A DNA stretch of 64,000 nt from Acheta domesticus (Eukaryota > Arthropoda > Insecta > Orthoptera > Gryllidae). This document shows, one piece after another, positions 54,580-64,000 of the stretch (positions within the stretch are counted from its first letter, which is position 1; every line of letters begins with the position of its first letter). Position numbers and translations under genes: made by a program. The notes under the pieces were generated by a model that had not been told where the DNA came from, ran no database searches, and worked only from the letters and a program-made list of their open reading frames with translations. The stretch is from the NCBI GenBank assembly GCA_031308135.1, contig JAHLJT010009436.1, positions 222,037,286 through 222,101,285 of the forward strand, in the 5' to 3' direction.

Positions 54580-55489
54580 GGTCATTCAGTAATTAAAGAG
54601 ACAAATTAGTCTGGAGAAAAAACATTGTGTAGGAAAAGTTTGATAGTTTTAGGACTTTAAGTTGGCATCACTGGGATGAGCCCTGACCATTTGCAGGATT
54701 AGCATTGTTGTGTTCATAACCTGAAAATTAAATTGAACGATAGCGAGTCCACTTGAAAATCCCACATTGGTTGAACAACGTTCATTCGGTTTGAACTTGC
54801 TGAAGATGAAAAACCAGCTACTATATACTCTGGAACGACTAAAGTGTATGGTGAAAGTGGTAAGAAACCGCGAGATTTTTACAAGTGGGTAGAACAGTTC
54901 AAAAGTGGTCGAGGCTCAGTGACTGACAAACATCGTTCTGGCCGCATCAGCAGGAAAAGTTATGTTGACTGTGTTTCGGGACGGTTGTAGGTGGGTTTTT
55001 GTGATTATCACGAGGAGCAGTGTATAATAAACATCCAATACTGCTTAGATATACTTTTGAACAAGGTGAAAGTCAGTCATGAGAGAGAAATGTCATGGAT
55101 CTCAGAGGACTCTCCAGCAAAACAACACACGTCCTCACACTGCTCAACAAAGCCGTGGAACCATCCACAAAATGGGTTGGGAGGTACTGCCTCATCCTCC
55201 TTACAGCCCGATTAAGCAGCATCCGCTTTCCATTTGTATGGTGCACCGAAGGAGGCCATTACGTGAAAGAAGTTCCAGGATAACGAATTTGTCGAAAAAA
55301 TTTGCTGGAAATTGGTTCAAACACCAAGATAAAGAATGCTTTGCAACACTTATAAAAAGCTGATAACCTGTTGAAACGAGAACATGTATGTTGGTGAGGA
55401 ATTTATTAAAAAGTAGGAAAAGTCCTGTTTTGTAAAATTAAACGTGCATTTCTCCTGACCAATTTGCCTCTTTAATTATTGGATGCTCC
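54580..55489 (+). mobile_element. Internally deleted mariner-like element, about 910 bp
   Basis: The left end GGTCATTCAGTAATTAAAGA and the right end, which in inverted form reads GGAGCATCCAATAATTAAAG, share a ~40-bp terminal inverted repeat (AGACAAATTAGTCTGGAGAAA against AGGCAAATTGGTCAGGAGAAA inward). TA precedes the left end; the right flank is TCA, so the second TA is mutated. The interior carries transposase pieces in three frames. Full mariners are near 1.3 kb, so about 0.3-0.4 kb is missing. Confidence 0.8.
54774..55363 (+). pseudogene. mariner transposase remnant
   Basis: The N-terminal DNA-binding part (54774-54960) includes KWVEQFKSGRGSVTDKHRSG, the second helix-turn-helix region of mariner. 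It then shifts frame to KVMLTVFRD (about 54957), the β-strand before the second catalytic Asp. The middle, which should hold the first Asp, is deleted. NNTRPHTAQQ follows (55129 on), where the family has HDNARPHTA, so the second catalytic Asp is Asn. PPYSP is kept but the third Asp region is scrambled. The C-terminal NWFKHQDKECFATLIKS is recognisable. The gene is dead. Confidence 0.8.
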
Positions 55490-55919
55490 TCATTGTTTCT
55501 TTCGAAATTCATTTTAAAGTTTAAATGTGTTAGGCTCTTGCAAATAGTAAGTTCCTCTGAGCCGTCAGCAGAAAGTAAACAGATTCATGGAAAAACTGTA
55601 TTGTAGCAAATGCAGAGCATTTGCACTGTTTTCTCCCATAATTACCACCAGAACTGAGACAGCCATAGGATGGAATCAATATTTATGTCCTTGTGTCAAG
55701 GAACCCTCCCGCCTGGGACTACGCACTTGTGTTTGAAAGCGTCTTGCAACTTGCGTCACTGCTTCACGAAATGTCTGCGTCTGCGAAATGTGGACAGGAC
55801 AGGAATGTCTTGAGATGTAAGAAAATTTGGAAATGGATGATGCGAGATCTAGGACTATTGGATGGATGGTCAAACACCCCTCAGCGGAAGTGTGTGGAAG
55901 ATCTGTGGTGAGGCGAACC
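55490..55919. other. No recognised feature; a 72-codon frame at 55693-55911 of unknown identity
   Basis: The frame (MSRNPPAWDYALVFESVL...) shows no motif I know. It lies directly before a second mariner C-terminus and might belong to that element in another frame, but this could not be shown. Confidence 0.3.
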
Positions 55920-56130
55920 GTGCGTGATCAGCCGTACGTCCACATACATCTCAAGAAATTCTTGTGCGTTCAGGATTTCAGTGACGTAGAATTGCAGCTG
56001 GGCGTCAAACATTGGTGCCTATCCCAGGCGGCAGATTTGTACAAAACAGGGTTACAAATGATCCCAAGATATGAGAATGTTTCAATTCTCGTTGCGATTA
56101 TGTGAAAAAAGTACTTGTGCTGCATCTGCT
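55920..56130 (+). pseudogene. C-terminal fragment of a second mariner-type transposase
   Basis: HLKKFLCVQDFSDVELQLGV then KHWCLSQAADLYKTGLQMIP and RYENV match the mariner C-terminus pattern F-x2-D-x-E-(x)n-W-(x)n-Q-(x)n-FY-x2-GI-(x)n-RW-x-KC. The sequence differs from the C-terminus of the element just upstream, so this is another lineage. It is truncated, with no inverted repeat found. Confidence 0.55.
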
Positions 56131-56489
56131 ACAATACGTTTTCCCATTAAATTGTGTTTCCATGTTGTTGACTACCTAGGGAAACTTACTTCCTGGATGC
56201 CCATGTTCGGTTTGACTTACTTCAGTATTATGCTGCTTTTATATGATCTTGTTTTTTAAATATGATGTATGAGCATTTCTGCCATTCAAATAAAATCTCT
56301 AAGAAAGATTTTGGTATCCTCCCAACTAAAATACTGTGACACTAAAAACCATCCCTCTACAAAATCTTATCATACGAAATACGAGTTGTGAAGTAACTTA
56401 CTACGGTCTCGCAAAAGTATTATTTCCGGAATACATTGAGCAATGTTATATTGCGTTACGTTAGTAAAGTGAAACGAAGAACGTTATTC
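56131..56489. other. AT-rich sequence, no recognised feature
   Basis: No gene, RNA or repeat edge seen. Confidence 0.35.
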
Positions 56490-56800
56490 CATTTCTTCTT
56501 CGTCTTTTAAAACTGATTTCGCTTCTTCTTCGGCGCCTTCTTCCATTCCATTTCTTTTTCTTTCGTTCTTGGTTTCTTCTTATTTTCATTATTGGTTTCT
56601 TCTTCGTCTTTCATTCTTGATTTCGTCCTCTTTATTCTTGCTTCCTATTCTTCTTCTCTTCTTGGTTTCTTCTTCTTTCATTCTTGTTTCCTTTCTCCTC
56701 CTCTTCTTTCATTTTGGTTTCATCCTCTCCTTCTTCTTTTATTCTTGTTTTTCTTGCATTCTTCTTGTCCTTCTTCATTTTCCTTGTTCTTTGAGAGCTG
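56490..56800 (+). repeat. Imperfect pyrimidine (TTC/TTCTT)n tract
   Basis: About 300 bp of almost pure pyrimidine on this strand built from TTCTTC, TTTCATTCTTG and GGTTTCTTCTTC units. It yields hydrophobic Phe/Leu/Ser frames (56569-56891) that are artefacts of composition. Confidence 0.85.
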
Positions 56801-57179
56801 TGTTTCTAAGAAATACATTGGCAAAATACATACAACATCCATAGTTTGTCATAAAAATCTGAAACGCATCACTATCTCTAATACAAAATAATAAAGATGT
56901 CCATTTTAGTTTCATTTTCTATTTATTGGAATTACAATGAATGTAGATCAGTACTTTAGTTCTTTTACACATTTAATTTGTGACGACTTAAATTAACATT
57001 ATAAACTAAATTAATTGTAAAAATAACTACCCAAGGGAGCTCATAAGCGTCCATTTTCTATTTATTCTCCAAATTCGACTGAACTTTCATAAATACATGA
57101 ATAGGTTTTTTTTATTGTAGTTCCGTACCAAGATTTAGTTCTCGATATTTGATGTATTGACAGGGTAGAGTATAATGAA
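56801..57179. other. AT-rich sequence, no recognised feature
   Basis: Unassigned spacer before the LINE. Confidence 0.35.
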
Positions 57180-59440
57180 TTAATGAGTTACTGATTTAGA
57201 AGAGAGATGTATGTGAGGGTAACGATTTTGCATTAGATTTTGAGGTATTGAGCCAAATATTCATATCTTCATCCAAGCCATTCATATCTTGTGAAGTTGT
57301 TGAGGGCATTAGTGACCACAAAGCGGTTCTTCTTGACTTAGATGGAAATATTTCAAGAAAAGGCATTACAATAGGAACAAAAGTACGGCAATACAAGAAA
57401 GCAAATGTAGGCGGGCTTCAAGGTTTTCTTAGGGAACAATTGACCGCTTTCTAAGAACATAGGGAGGTATGGAAGAAATATGGGGCGTGTTCAAAGATAT
57501 TATATACGAAGCTTTGCAAAAGTTTGTTCCGTGCAAAATTCTAAAAAATAATCCGGATCCAGAATACTACATTGCAAACATTAGGAGAATGAAGAGGATA
57601 ACGAGAAAGGCATTTAAGAACAGAAAACGCAGTAGCGAGCATATAATATTTTTCGAAATCGTTCAAAAGAATTGGAGCGCAAAAAGAAAATTGTTCAGGA
57701 GGCATATTTAAAGAATATTCTAGATGGAAAGGGAAATAACTGGACTTTTTATAAATATGTTCGTAGAAGGAAAGGAAATAAAGAGGATGTCCCAGTTATT
57801 CGCGAAAATGGAAGCACGCTAATTACTGATAATCGGGCAAAAGTGGATGCATTTAATAAGTATTTCAGTTCGGTTTTCAAAAATAGTACGGACCATCCAT
57901 TTATTCAAGTGTGTTCGGTTGCGAATCAGTTTAATATTGAAGTAAACGTTCTATTGGAATAAAGTAAAGTCTATGAAAAATGGTAAGTCAAGGGGTCCAG
58001 ACGACATTTCTACGGATTTAATTAAACTAGGAGGAAAGACAATATTACCGTACCTAATTAGAATTTTTCACGTGTCTTTGAATAATTCAAAAGTACCTGA
58101 AGATTGAAAATTAGCTTTTGTTGTACCAATTTTTAAAAGTGGTCACAAAACTAATTATGCAAATTATAGGCCGGTAAGTCTTACGTCAGTGGTCTGCAAG
58201 CTTATGGAGCATCTATTTGGGAGTTATATTAAGAAAGAATGGGAAATTAAAAATTGCTCTAGGATGGGCAACACGGGTTCAGGAGTGGTTAGTCATGCGA
58301 AAGTCAGGTAGTCACGCTATTTCAGGATCTAGCAGATGAAATTGACGCGGGCGGGAGAGTAGACGCAGTAGTTACAGATTTTGCCACAGCGTTTGATGTT
58401 GTTCCACACGATCGGCTTGTACAGAAATTAATGAATTCAGGCATAGATCCCAGGGTGGTGGCGTGGATTAGCGAGTTTCTGCGAGATAGAAAACAAAGTC
58501 CGAATTGGGCAAGAGTTATCTTCCGGGGCAAGCGTTCTGTCAGGAATACCGCAGGGGAGTGTCATTGGACCCCTTCTATTTCTAGCTTCGTCAATGATCT
58601 GCCGGCGCAATTAACCTCAAATGTTCGGCTATTTGCAGACGATTGCATAATATATCGTAGTATTAATTCGAAAAGAGATGAAGAAATTCTGCAACGGGAT
58701 CTTGATGCGTTATATTACTGGGCGGAAAATAATGGAATGTCCATAAATAGCTCTAAAAGTAAATCCATCACTTTTGGCAGGGGTCATAATTACAGTGAAA
58801 CAAATTACCGTTTAAATAATGACATTATTCCAAGAGTTTCCTCATGCAAGTACCTAGGAATTCATTTCGATAGTAAATTAAGTTGGAAAAAACACGTAGA
58901 TTTGTTGTAGGGAAAGCCTGGAGATCTCTTCACTTTGTAATGCGCATCCTAAAAAAGAGTACGGCAAACGCGAGGGAAATTGCTTATTTATCTCTTGTTC
59001 GTCCGATAATGGAATATGGAACAATTTGTTGGGATCCGCACAAAATTATGCAGTGTAAACACTTGGAAAGGATTCAGCATAGGGCAGCTAAATTTACTTT
59101 CAGGGACAAGAAAATGGCAGGGTGGGATTCACTCAAAACAGGCGAACAGTAGCAAGACTCTGCGCCTTGTATAAAGCTTATAATGGTCAACCAGCTTGGA
59201 AAGAAATTAATCGGCGGCTATGTATTCCTACATACATCAGTAGAGTGTATCACAGACACAAAATAAATTTAAGACAGCAGAGAACGGATGTCGGGAATTT
59301 TCTTTTACAAATCGAACGATTACGGAATGGAATAGATTGCCTGCAAAAAACCTTTGAACCCTTTCCTCAAAGCGTTCAACAGTTTAGGATATTAATTTAG
59401 GGTATTATTAAGTAAATGAGGGAAAATAGTGGGTTATATA
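57180..59440 (+). mobile_element. 5'-truncated CR1/Jockey-type LINE
   Basis: Begins in the last part of the APE-type endonuclease and continues through RT to the C-terminus, broken by several frameshifts and stops. No poly(A) or target duplication could be located. It is unrelated in sequence to the RLE LINE at 34.7-38.5 kb and to the Jockey fragment at 13.0 kb, so at least three LINE lineages are present. Confidence 0.8.
57248..59400 (+). pseudogene. LINE endonuclease C-terminus, RT and C-terminal region, disrupted
   Basis: Fragments in order: VVEGISDHKAVLLDLDG (endonuclease SDH motif, 57296 on); linker LQKFVPCKILKNN; RT start KSKGPDDISTDLIKL (about 57980) and NYRPVSLTSVVCKLMEH (58161 on); motif B GIPQGSVIGPLLFL (58543 on); catalytic FADDCII (58633 on); WAENNGMSINSSKSKSITFG; CKYLGIHFDSKLSWKKHV; and SLVRPIMEYGTICWDPH. 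A stop lies in the RT near 58107, and frame changes occur near 57670, 58310, 58580 and 58885. SVxGPLLF and FADD are typical of CR1/Jockey elements. The copy is inactive. Confidence 0.8.
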
Positions 59441-60049
59441 GCGATGCATAAGTGTTCTATTGCGAAGTGAGGTGTCGTGCAGTGGATAGCAGAGAAATTG
59501 CGATTGAGCAAAATGATCTGTTATACTTTGACTTTTTCTAAAGGGCCGAATCCGCCTATTTAGTCAACAGACGCAAAACGTTTGCCGGGCTTGTTCGGCG
59601 ATGGGCTTGGTAAAGACGGCAGGGCGGCGCGCAGTGGTTGCTGGGGCGACGGCGGGGAGCCCTTCTCCGCCCCCCCCCCCGAGGACCACTTGGCGCCCTC
59701 TGGAGGCAGGAGGGGGGGCGCCTCAAATCAATCTCCATCTCCTCGGCGGCTCTGTTTGTTGCCGCAGGGCTGTCAAATTGCCACGACTCTTCTCCTGTTC
59801 TGGAGAGGCGATTGACAGTTTCTTCCGACGACGTGATTCGCGTTGCCAGGGTAGACTGTCAGCCAAGCTTTCCTTTAAAGGCGGTTTCGAATTCATTTGC
59901 AATATTTTTTCGATCATAATGAGGGTTACCGTTAGGATACGATGTCCCCGCAGTTCCAACACTGAACTTTGGCGCCATGCACATGTGTCTGCCTCCCACT
60001 CCTCCAGTCCACTGAGTTCATAGAGGGTCTGTAAATACGCAGCCGTCAT
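59441..60049. other. GC-rich island (about 59580-59770) and unassigned sequence
   Basis: The island has a C-run (CCCCCCCCCCGAGG) and compositional frames on both strands. 59780-60049 has no feature I can name, unless it is part of the SINE that follows on the minus strand. Confidence 0.35.
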
Positions 60050-60367
60050 GGGCCCTTAGCGACTCTTGGTATCGGACAGATGTCACGCACGTTGTGATCC
60101 GCAGGGTCATTGACAGTGCGTTATACCTCTCTGACGCTGACAGACTATTAACTGCATTCCCCTGACCAAGGATTGGGAAGAGTTCCTTTACATGAGAGGG
60201 AAAGTTTCCTTTACAATGTGATGAACGGTTGTTTGGAAAAGCCCCGACCATACCATGCTCCTACCGCGAAAGCTATAATAAGCCCATGCGGGACTTGAAC
60301 CCGGCACCCGCTGGAAGGAGCTCGCACCTACACTCGTGCCCTAGCGACCTCGGCCACCGAGCCGGCC
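60050..60367 (-). mobile_element. tRNA-derived SINE, family D, minus strand
   Basis: The minus-strand head reads GGCCGGCTCGGTGGCCGAGG (A box GTGGCCGAGG) and, about 45 bases later, GGGTTCAAGTCCCGCATGGGC (B box). A body follows with GGTCGGGGCTTTTCC and TGTAAAGGAAACTTTCCC. The 3' limit is uncertain. The head differs from families A-C. Confidence 0.65.
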
Positions 60368-60602
60368 AATAAATGTTCTATTTCCATTTTCCGTTAGTGA
60401 GAAATCTTGAAATGCACTTCCATTCATATTCACACTTCCTAGATGATTGTGTATTAAAGAAAGGATTTCCTGATGCATATTAGACATGGGAAATTCCATT
60501 TTTCGTCCAGACAAGGAAGACCAGCAAAGCGGATACAAATGTTTGCGTCCTTGTGCGTCCGCCAGGATGTTACTGATAAGTGTTGGTACAAATCGGGCAC
60601 GC

Positions 60603-60606
<4 letters not shown>
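60368..60606. other. No recognised feature
   Basis: Spacer between the SINE and the GT microsatellite. Confidence 0.3.

Positions 60607-60649
<43 letters not shown>
60607..60649 (+). repeat. (GT)n microsatellite
   Basis: Uninterrupted, about 21 units. Confidence 0.97.
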
Positions 60650-60650
<1 letters not shown>

Positions 60651-61366
60651 ACTTAAGTGAATCACGTACGTTGACGATCACACTTGATCCCCGCAGGGAA
60701 TCCATGAGACGTTATTGATGCTATCGAAAGCACTCGAAAAGCACTCGTTATTGATGCTATCGAAATTTCTTTCCCCACACGTCATATACAGTTTTACTGT
60801 TTTTTTGACAAATAAATAAACAAATAAACACACGAGGTGAAAAGTGTGTTCTCAAATACCCCTGTATCTTCGGAAGCACTCTAGTCAGAAAGAAGCACTT
60901 TTCAGTTTCTGCCAAATTTTTTGAGAAATCGGAAAAGAAATAGTCGTAGATTTAATATTTGGGGCATTTGAGCTGTCAGAATTAAATAGTAAGTGATGCA
61001 TGCGATTTTGGCTGTATTCAAAACAGACTTTTCATACATAGTATTTACTTTTTAGAAATATTGATGTTAATAGCAGATTTGAATTCTGAATTACCTTCCA
61101 AATAAGTAAAATACCCTTTTCTTAGATTTATTCAAATGGGATATACTAGTTCTCTTTGGCACTCCCTCAGAAGTGAACTTCTTTGATATTTACCTTAGAC
61201 ATTTCCTGGACCGTAGGGTAGCGCCTTATGATTTGAATTGACCGTGCCAACCCGCAAAATTTGACGATGAAATTTTATCCACGACCCTATAAGTGATGCT
61301 GAGGCTCGGGATGACTATTATTCGCGCACGACGTCTTTACCCACAGAATTGCTACTCCTCTTTTAC
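60650..61366. other. No recognised feature
   Basis: Contains a direct duplication of CGTTATTGATGCTATCGAAA (about 60710-60766). AAATAAATAAACAAATAAAC near 60812 resembles the A-rich block near 40335 in inverted form. I see no gene. Confidence 0.35.
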
Positions 61367-62120
61367 GGATCAATCCATTTTTTAAATGATCCAGCACTGG
61401 TCGCTCGACCATCTCGAACAAAAATCATATTTCGTACATACATTTTCTTATGTTTTCGCTTGTACCTGGTTTAGAAATTGCTGCCATTTTTGTTTTACGC
61501 CGTGCGCTATTTCTCGCGTTTGCAGACATCTACTCTTTTCTAAATTACTCAGATATATGTTGCTCTAGCATTCTAGAAGAACAAGAATTCGATTCAGTAT
61601 ACTCTGGCCTGAAAATCGAAATATTATTTACCTTTCTTGTATTTTTTTATTTGGGAAATATTTGGAACCAAATGTATGGAACGCAAATGAACGAAATTCG
61701 ATTTTCAGAGAGTTATTTCTCAAAGAAGGAATAGAATCAGAGCCTTGATTTTCTGTGCTTTTACACATAACAATATAGTTACTTTTTGTAAAATATCATT
61801 GGTATATAATATACCACGTGAAAATTATCTCCTCTTGAAAATTGAAATTTTATTTTTTTCCAAATTTTGAACTGTAATATCTCTGTTGGGGGACCAGATA
61901 AAAATATGAAAATTGCACACAAGCTAGACCACTATCCTACCAAACTAAAAGTTTCAACCTTAAGATTTCACTCAAAGTATTTTTTTAATTCAAAACTTAC
62001 GAAAAAGGCTTCATTTCCATATTGAGCCAAGTAGTAATCACATTATTTTGAAGCTATTTTAAACTAAATTCTACATTGATTTAGCACAGAAAAAAATTAA
62101 GGCTGTGATTCGCCCGCCTG
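61367..62120 (+). repeat. Family F1 foldback repeat, deleted copy
   Basis: Runs parallel to 5388-6170: GGTCGCTCGACCATCTCGAA, TTTACGCCGTGCGCTATTT against TTTCGCGCCGGGCGCCATTT, ACTCTGGCCTGAAAATCGAA, TCTCTGTTGGGGGAC, and GCTAGACCACTATCCTACC. At about 62092 it jumps to GCACAGAAAAAAATTAAGGC, which in the 5.4-kb copy lies in the right arm (about 7813-7831). The spacer and most of the right arm therefore appear to be deleted. Confidence 0.75.
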
Positions 62121-63091
62121 AATCGCTCAGTGAAGTTTTCCTCACCCTCGCTTCCAAGCAAATTCATTTCTCTTTTCGTTTCCTGAAATGGCATACCTAG
62201 TCTTCATCTCGTTTCGTTCATCCGGTGATTCAGAAGGAGCAAAAACTTTAGTAAGGTGGCTCGTATAGATGTTCTCGCACCAGTCAAGAGAAAATTTCGA
62301 ACACAAATGAACGTGGCAGAATATTCAGAATTGTGCATGTTAAGTGAGCGAGGTAACAAGATGCCGTGATAAGTGATTTCTGTTTTGTTTCCTCAAATTT
62401 TAAAGTGATGATTTTCAAAGTTTGAAGTGATCTAAAAGAACATACAAATGTTGAAAATAGACAAACAAGTCTTGAAAATAAACAGTAGTGGATAAATTAT
62501 AATCGATTGACGTGATTCTAAGCAGACCACAGATTACACTGGCCTACAAAAATAATTTTCTTTTTCACAAGAATGAAAGTAACAGATTCTAGAAATATTT
62601 TTCATACTGAATTCAGTATCATTTCAGTTTTTCCCTATCAGGCAGAAGTTTTATGTGATATTCATTTGAACTTTTTATAATTTCTTATTAGTCCATTAAC
62701 AACCTATCCAGCTTTAAGCGGTATACTAGTAGTCCTGGCTACATTCTAACTAATTATGTAACTAGAAAGTGGTAATGATTATTTTTGGGTATATTCTCTA
62801 TTAAAACATCTCTTCTTCTTGGTACAATGGTACATAGTCGGCCAATATATTAGAAATACGCTTGCCTTAGTTAATGTTTCCATTTTTCACAAAAAAAAAC
62901 TGTGCCTGATGGAAAAATTTTGAATCCATATCTGAATTCAGCGAGAGAAAAAACTCACAAGATTCATTAATCAGATTTCTTGTGAAGAAAACCTTGTCGA
63001 CCAGTGTTATTATAGAAATCCCTCCTCGTACTAAGGAGGATAACAGAATGGGATGGAAATGCGCTACGCCTTTTTGGGGAGGTTGGAAAAA
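62121..63091. other. AT-rich sequence up to the assembly gap, no recognised feature
   Basis: No gene or repeat I can support. A frame at 62982 runs into the N block and is meaningless beyond it. Confidence 0.35.
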
Positions 63092-63191
63092 NNNNNNNNN
63101 NNNNNNNNNNNNNNNNNNNNNNNNNNNNNNNNNNNNNNNNNNNNNNNNNNNNNNNNNNNNNNNNNNNNNNNNNNNNNNNNNNNNNNNNNNN
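63092..63191. other. Assembly gap (100 N)
   Basis: Exactly 100 N, a conventional placeholder for a gap of unknown size. The repeat on its right side, also present at 40979-50279, is a likely cause of the break. Confidence 0.98.
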
Positions 63192-64000
63192 ATGGTTTTT
63201 GCATGTTACTAGTCAACGCACAAAATTATTAAGGAACACAATAAAGTTTTGTTCAGCTAAATCGGGGTCACAGAAACGCATAATATCGCGATGAGTTTTG
63301 TGATGTTTCATGATCATTGATTGATTTTAACATGTACAGAACTAAAACAACAATGGTCGTGACGTCCCTTCAGAAAAGTTTTGGATATATTATTAATAAA
63401 TTTAAACGAAAAAGAAACTAGTGTGTCTACCGAGATTTGGCATATACCAAAGTATTCCATGGAATACGGGCCAAATTATAAACGTGGTGACACAATTTTA
63501 GGACGCCGAACATTAATAGATAAACATTATGTTACATGAGTTAATTGAGAAATAAACGAGCGATGTTTGTAGGCATGAGACGCACGAAAAAGCATTCTTT
63601 TAACAAAATGAAGCGAGAAAGAGGGAAAGTGATGTCTAAGAAGTGGAATGGATACGAAATTTTAATTGGGAATTTTACAATATAATAAGACAATCCAGGA
63701 AGTGTTAGAAATAATAATAAACTATTTTTATAAGTTATAAAGCGCAGAAGACAGTAGAGGCGCTATTGTTTTGTTTCGGAAAAAAGCTATAAATGCTTTT
63801 AGGACAACAATGGGAGAGAGACGAGGAATAGCTTGGTAGCGAGAGGCAGAATCCGCGTCGCTTGTTGCATTGCAAGAATAATTTTAAAAATTTGGATTTG
63901 TAATATTTTGATGAAGTGTTCTCTTCTGGACTCGTACTAGTGAACTATTATAAAACTGTGAGAGGAGTGAATAACTTCGTGGCGAGTTGTACTCCGCGTC
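63192..64000 (+). repeat. Partial LTR of the same Ty3/gypsy family
   Basis: Matches positions ~182 to ~950 of the LTR (41160-41928) from GGTTTTTGCATGTTACTAG to TTGTACTCCGCGTC, running off the window. Nearly all differences are small insertions or micro-duplications (for example GCGATGAGTTTTGTGATG for GCGAGTTTTGTGATC, TTGCATTGCAAG for TTGTTGCAAG), with almost no clean substitutions. That pattern suggests consensus errors at a contig end. Whether it is a 5', 3' or solo LTR cannot be told. Confidence 0.9.

Noticed and set aside
55693..55911. 72-codon frame as a host exon
   Set aside because: No motif, no splice context, and it sits between two mariner remnants.
56569..56891. Hydrophobic frame resembling a membrane protein
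   Set aside because: It is a Phe/Leu/Ser translation of the pyrimidine tract, not a real transmembrane protein.
1..64000. CRISPR arrays, bacterial operons or viral genomes
   Set aside because: No regularly spaced direct repeats with unique spacers, no dense gene arrays; all gene-like sequence belongs to eukaryotic mobile elements.

Overview
The window looks like a gene-poor, transposon-dense stretch of an animal genome, most probably an insect. The sequence is AT-rich with scattered GC-rich islands. It holds long microsatellites, tRNA-derived SINEs and remnants of Jockey/CR1-type and restriction-like-endonuclease (RLE) LINEs. It also holds mariner transposase fragments, foldback/MITE-like inverted repeats and a Ty3/gypsy LTR retrotransposon. 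A run of 100 N marks a scaffold gap near the right end. I see no convincing host protein-coding gene; the only hint is a possible first exon in a GC-rich island near 54.2 kb. The species cannot be named from this sequence.

Layout. At 0-20 kb there is a ~197-bp tandem repeat, three copies of one palindromic MITE (1.8, 16.0 and 18.7 kb), two SINE types, a 2.5-kb foldback repeat (5.4-7.9 kb), a Jockey-type LINE fragment (13.0 kb) and several GC-rich islands. At 20-30 kb there is a nest of inverted-repeat elements: a 59-bp perfect hairpin flanked by 13-bp direct repeats (22.0 kb), SINE pieces, a (CCGT)n array, a ~1.4-kb inverted-repeat element, and a 5.35-kb element with ~0.5-kb terminal inverted repeats ending in TTAA. 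The last of these was later hit by a 5'-truncated LINE with a perfect 14-bp target duplication and contains a SINE. At 34.7-38.5 kb, on the minus strand, lies a nearly full-length but decayed RLE-type LINE with an N-terminal Myb-like domain.

The centrepiece is a 9,301-bp Ty3/gypsy element at 40979-50279. It has 1.94-kb LTRs that differ, by eye, only by three single-base homopolymer indels. Its gag and pol frames are intact, pol lies in the -1 frame, and the target duplication is GTAT. It sits inside one arm of an older foldback element (39855-50871). A third partial LTR of the same family begins right after the N gap (63192-64000).

At 50-63 kb there are two mariner remnants, a CR1/Jockey-type LINE with a broken endonuclease/RT frame (57.2-59.4 kb), another SINE, and a third copy of the 5.4-kb foldback family (61.4 kb). 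The LTR element is the only unit here whose genes still look able to work together: Gag for particles, and protease, reverse transcriptase, RNase H and integrase from Pol, with the LTRs, primer-binding site and polypurine tract in place. Everything else is decayed or non-autonomous. All alignments were done by eye, so boundaries of old repeats are approximate.
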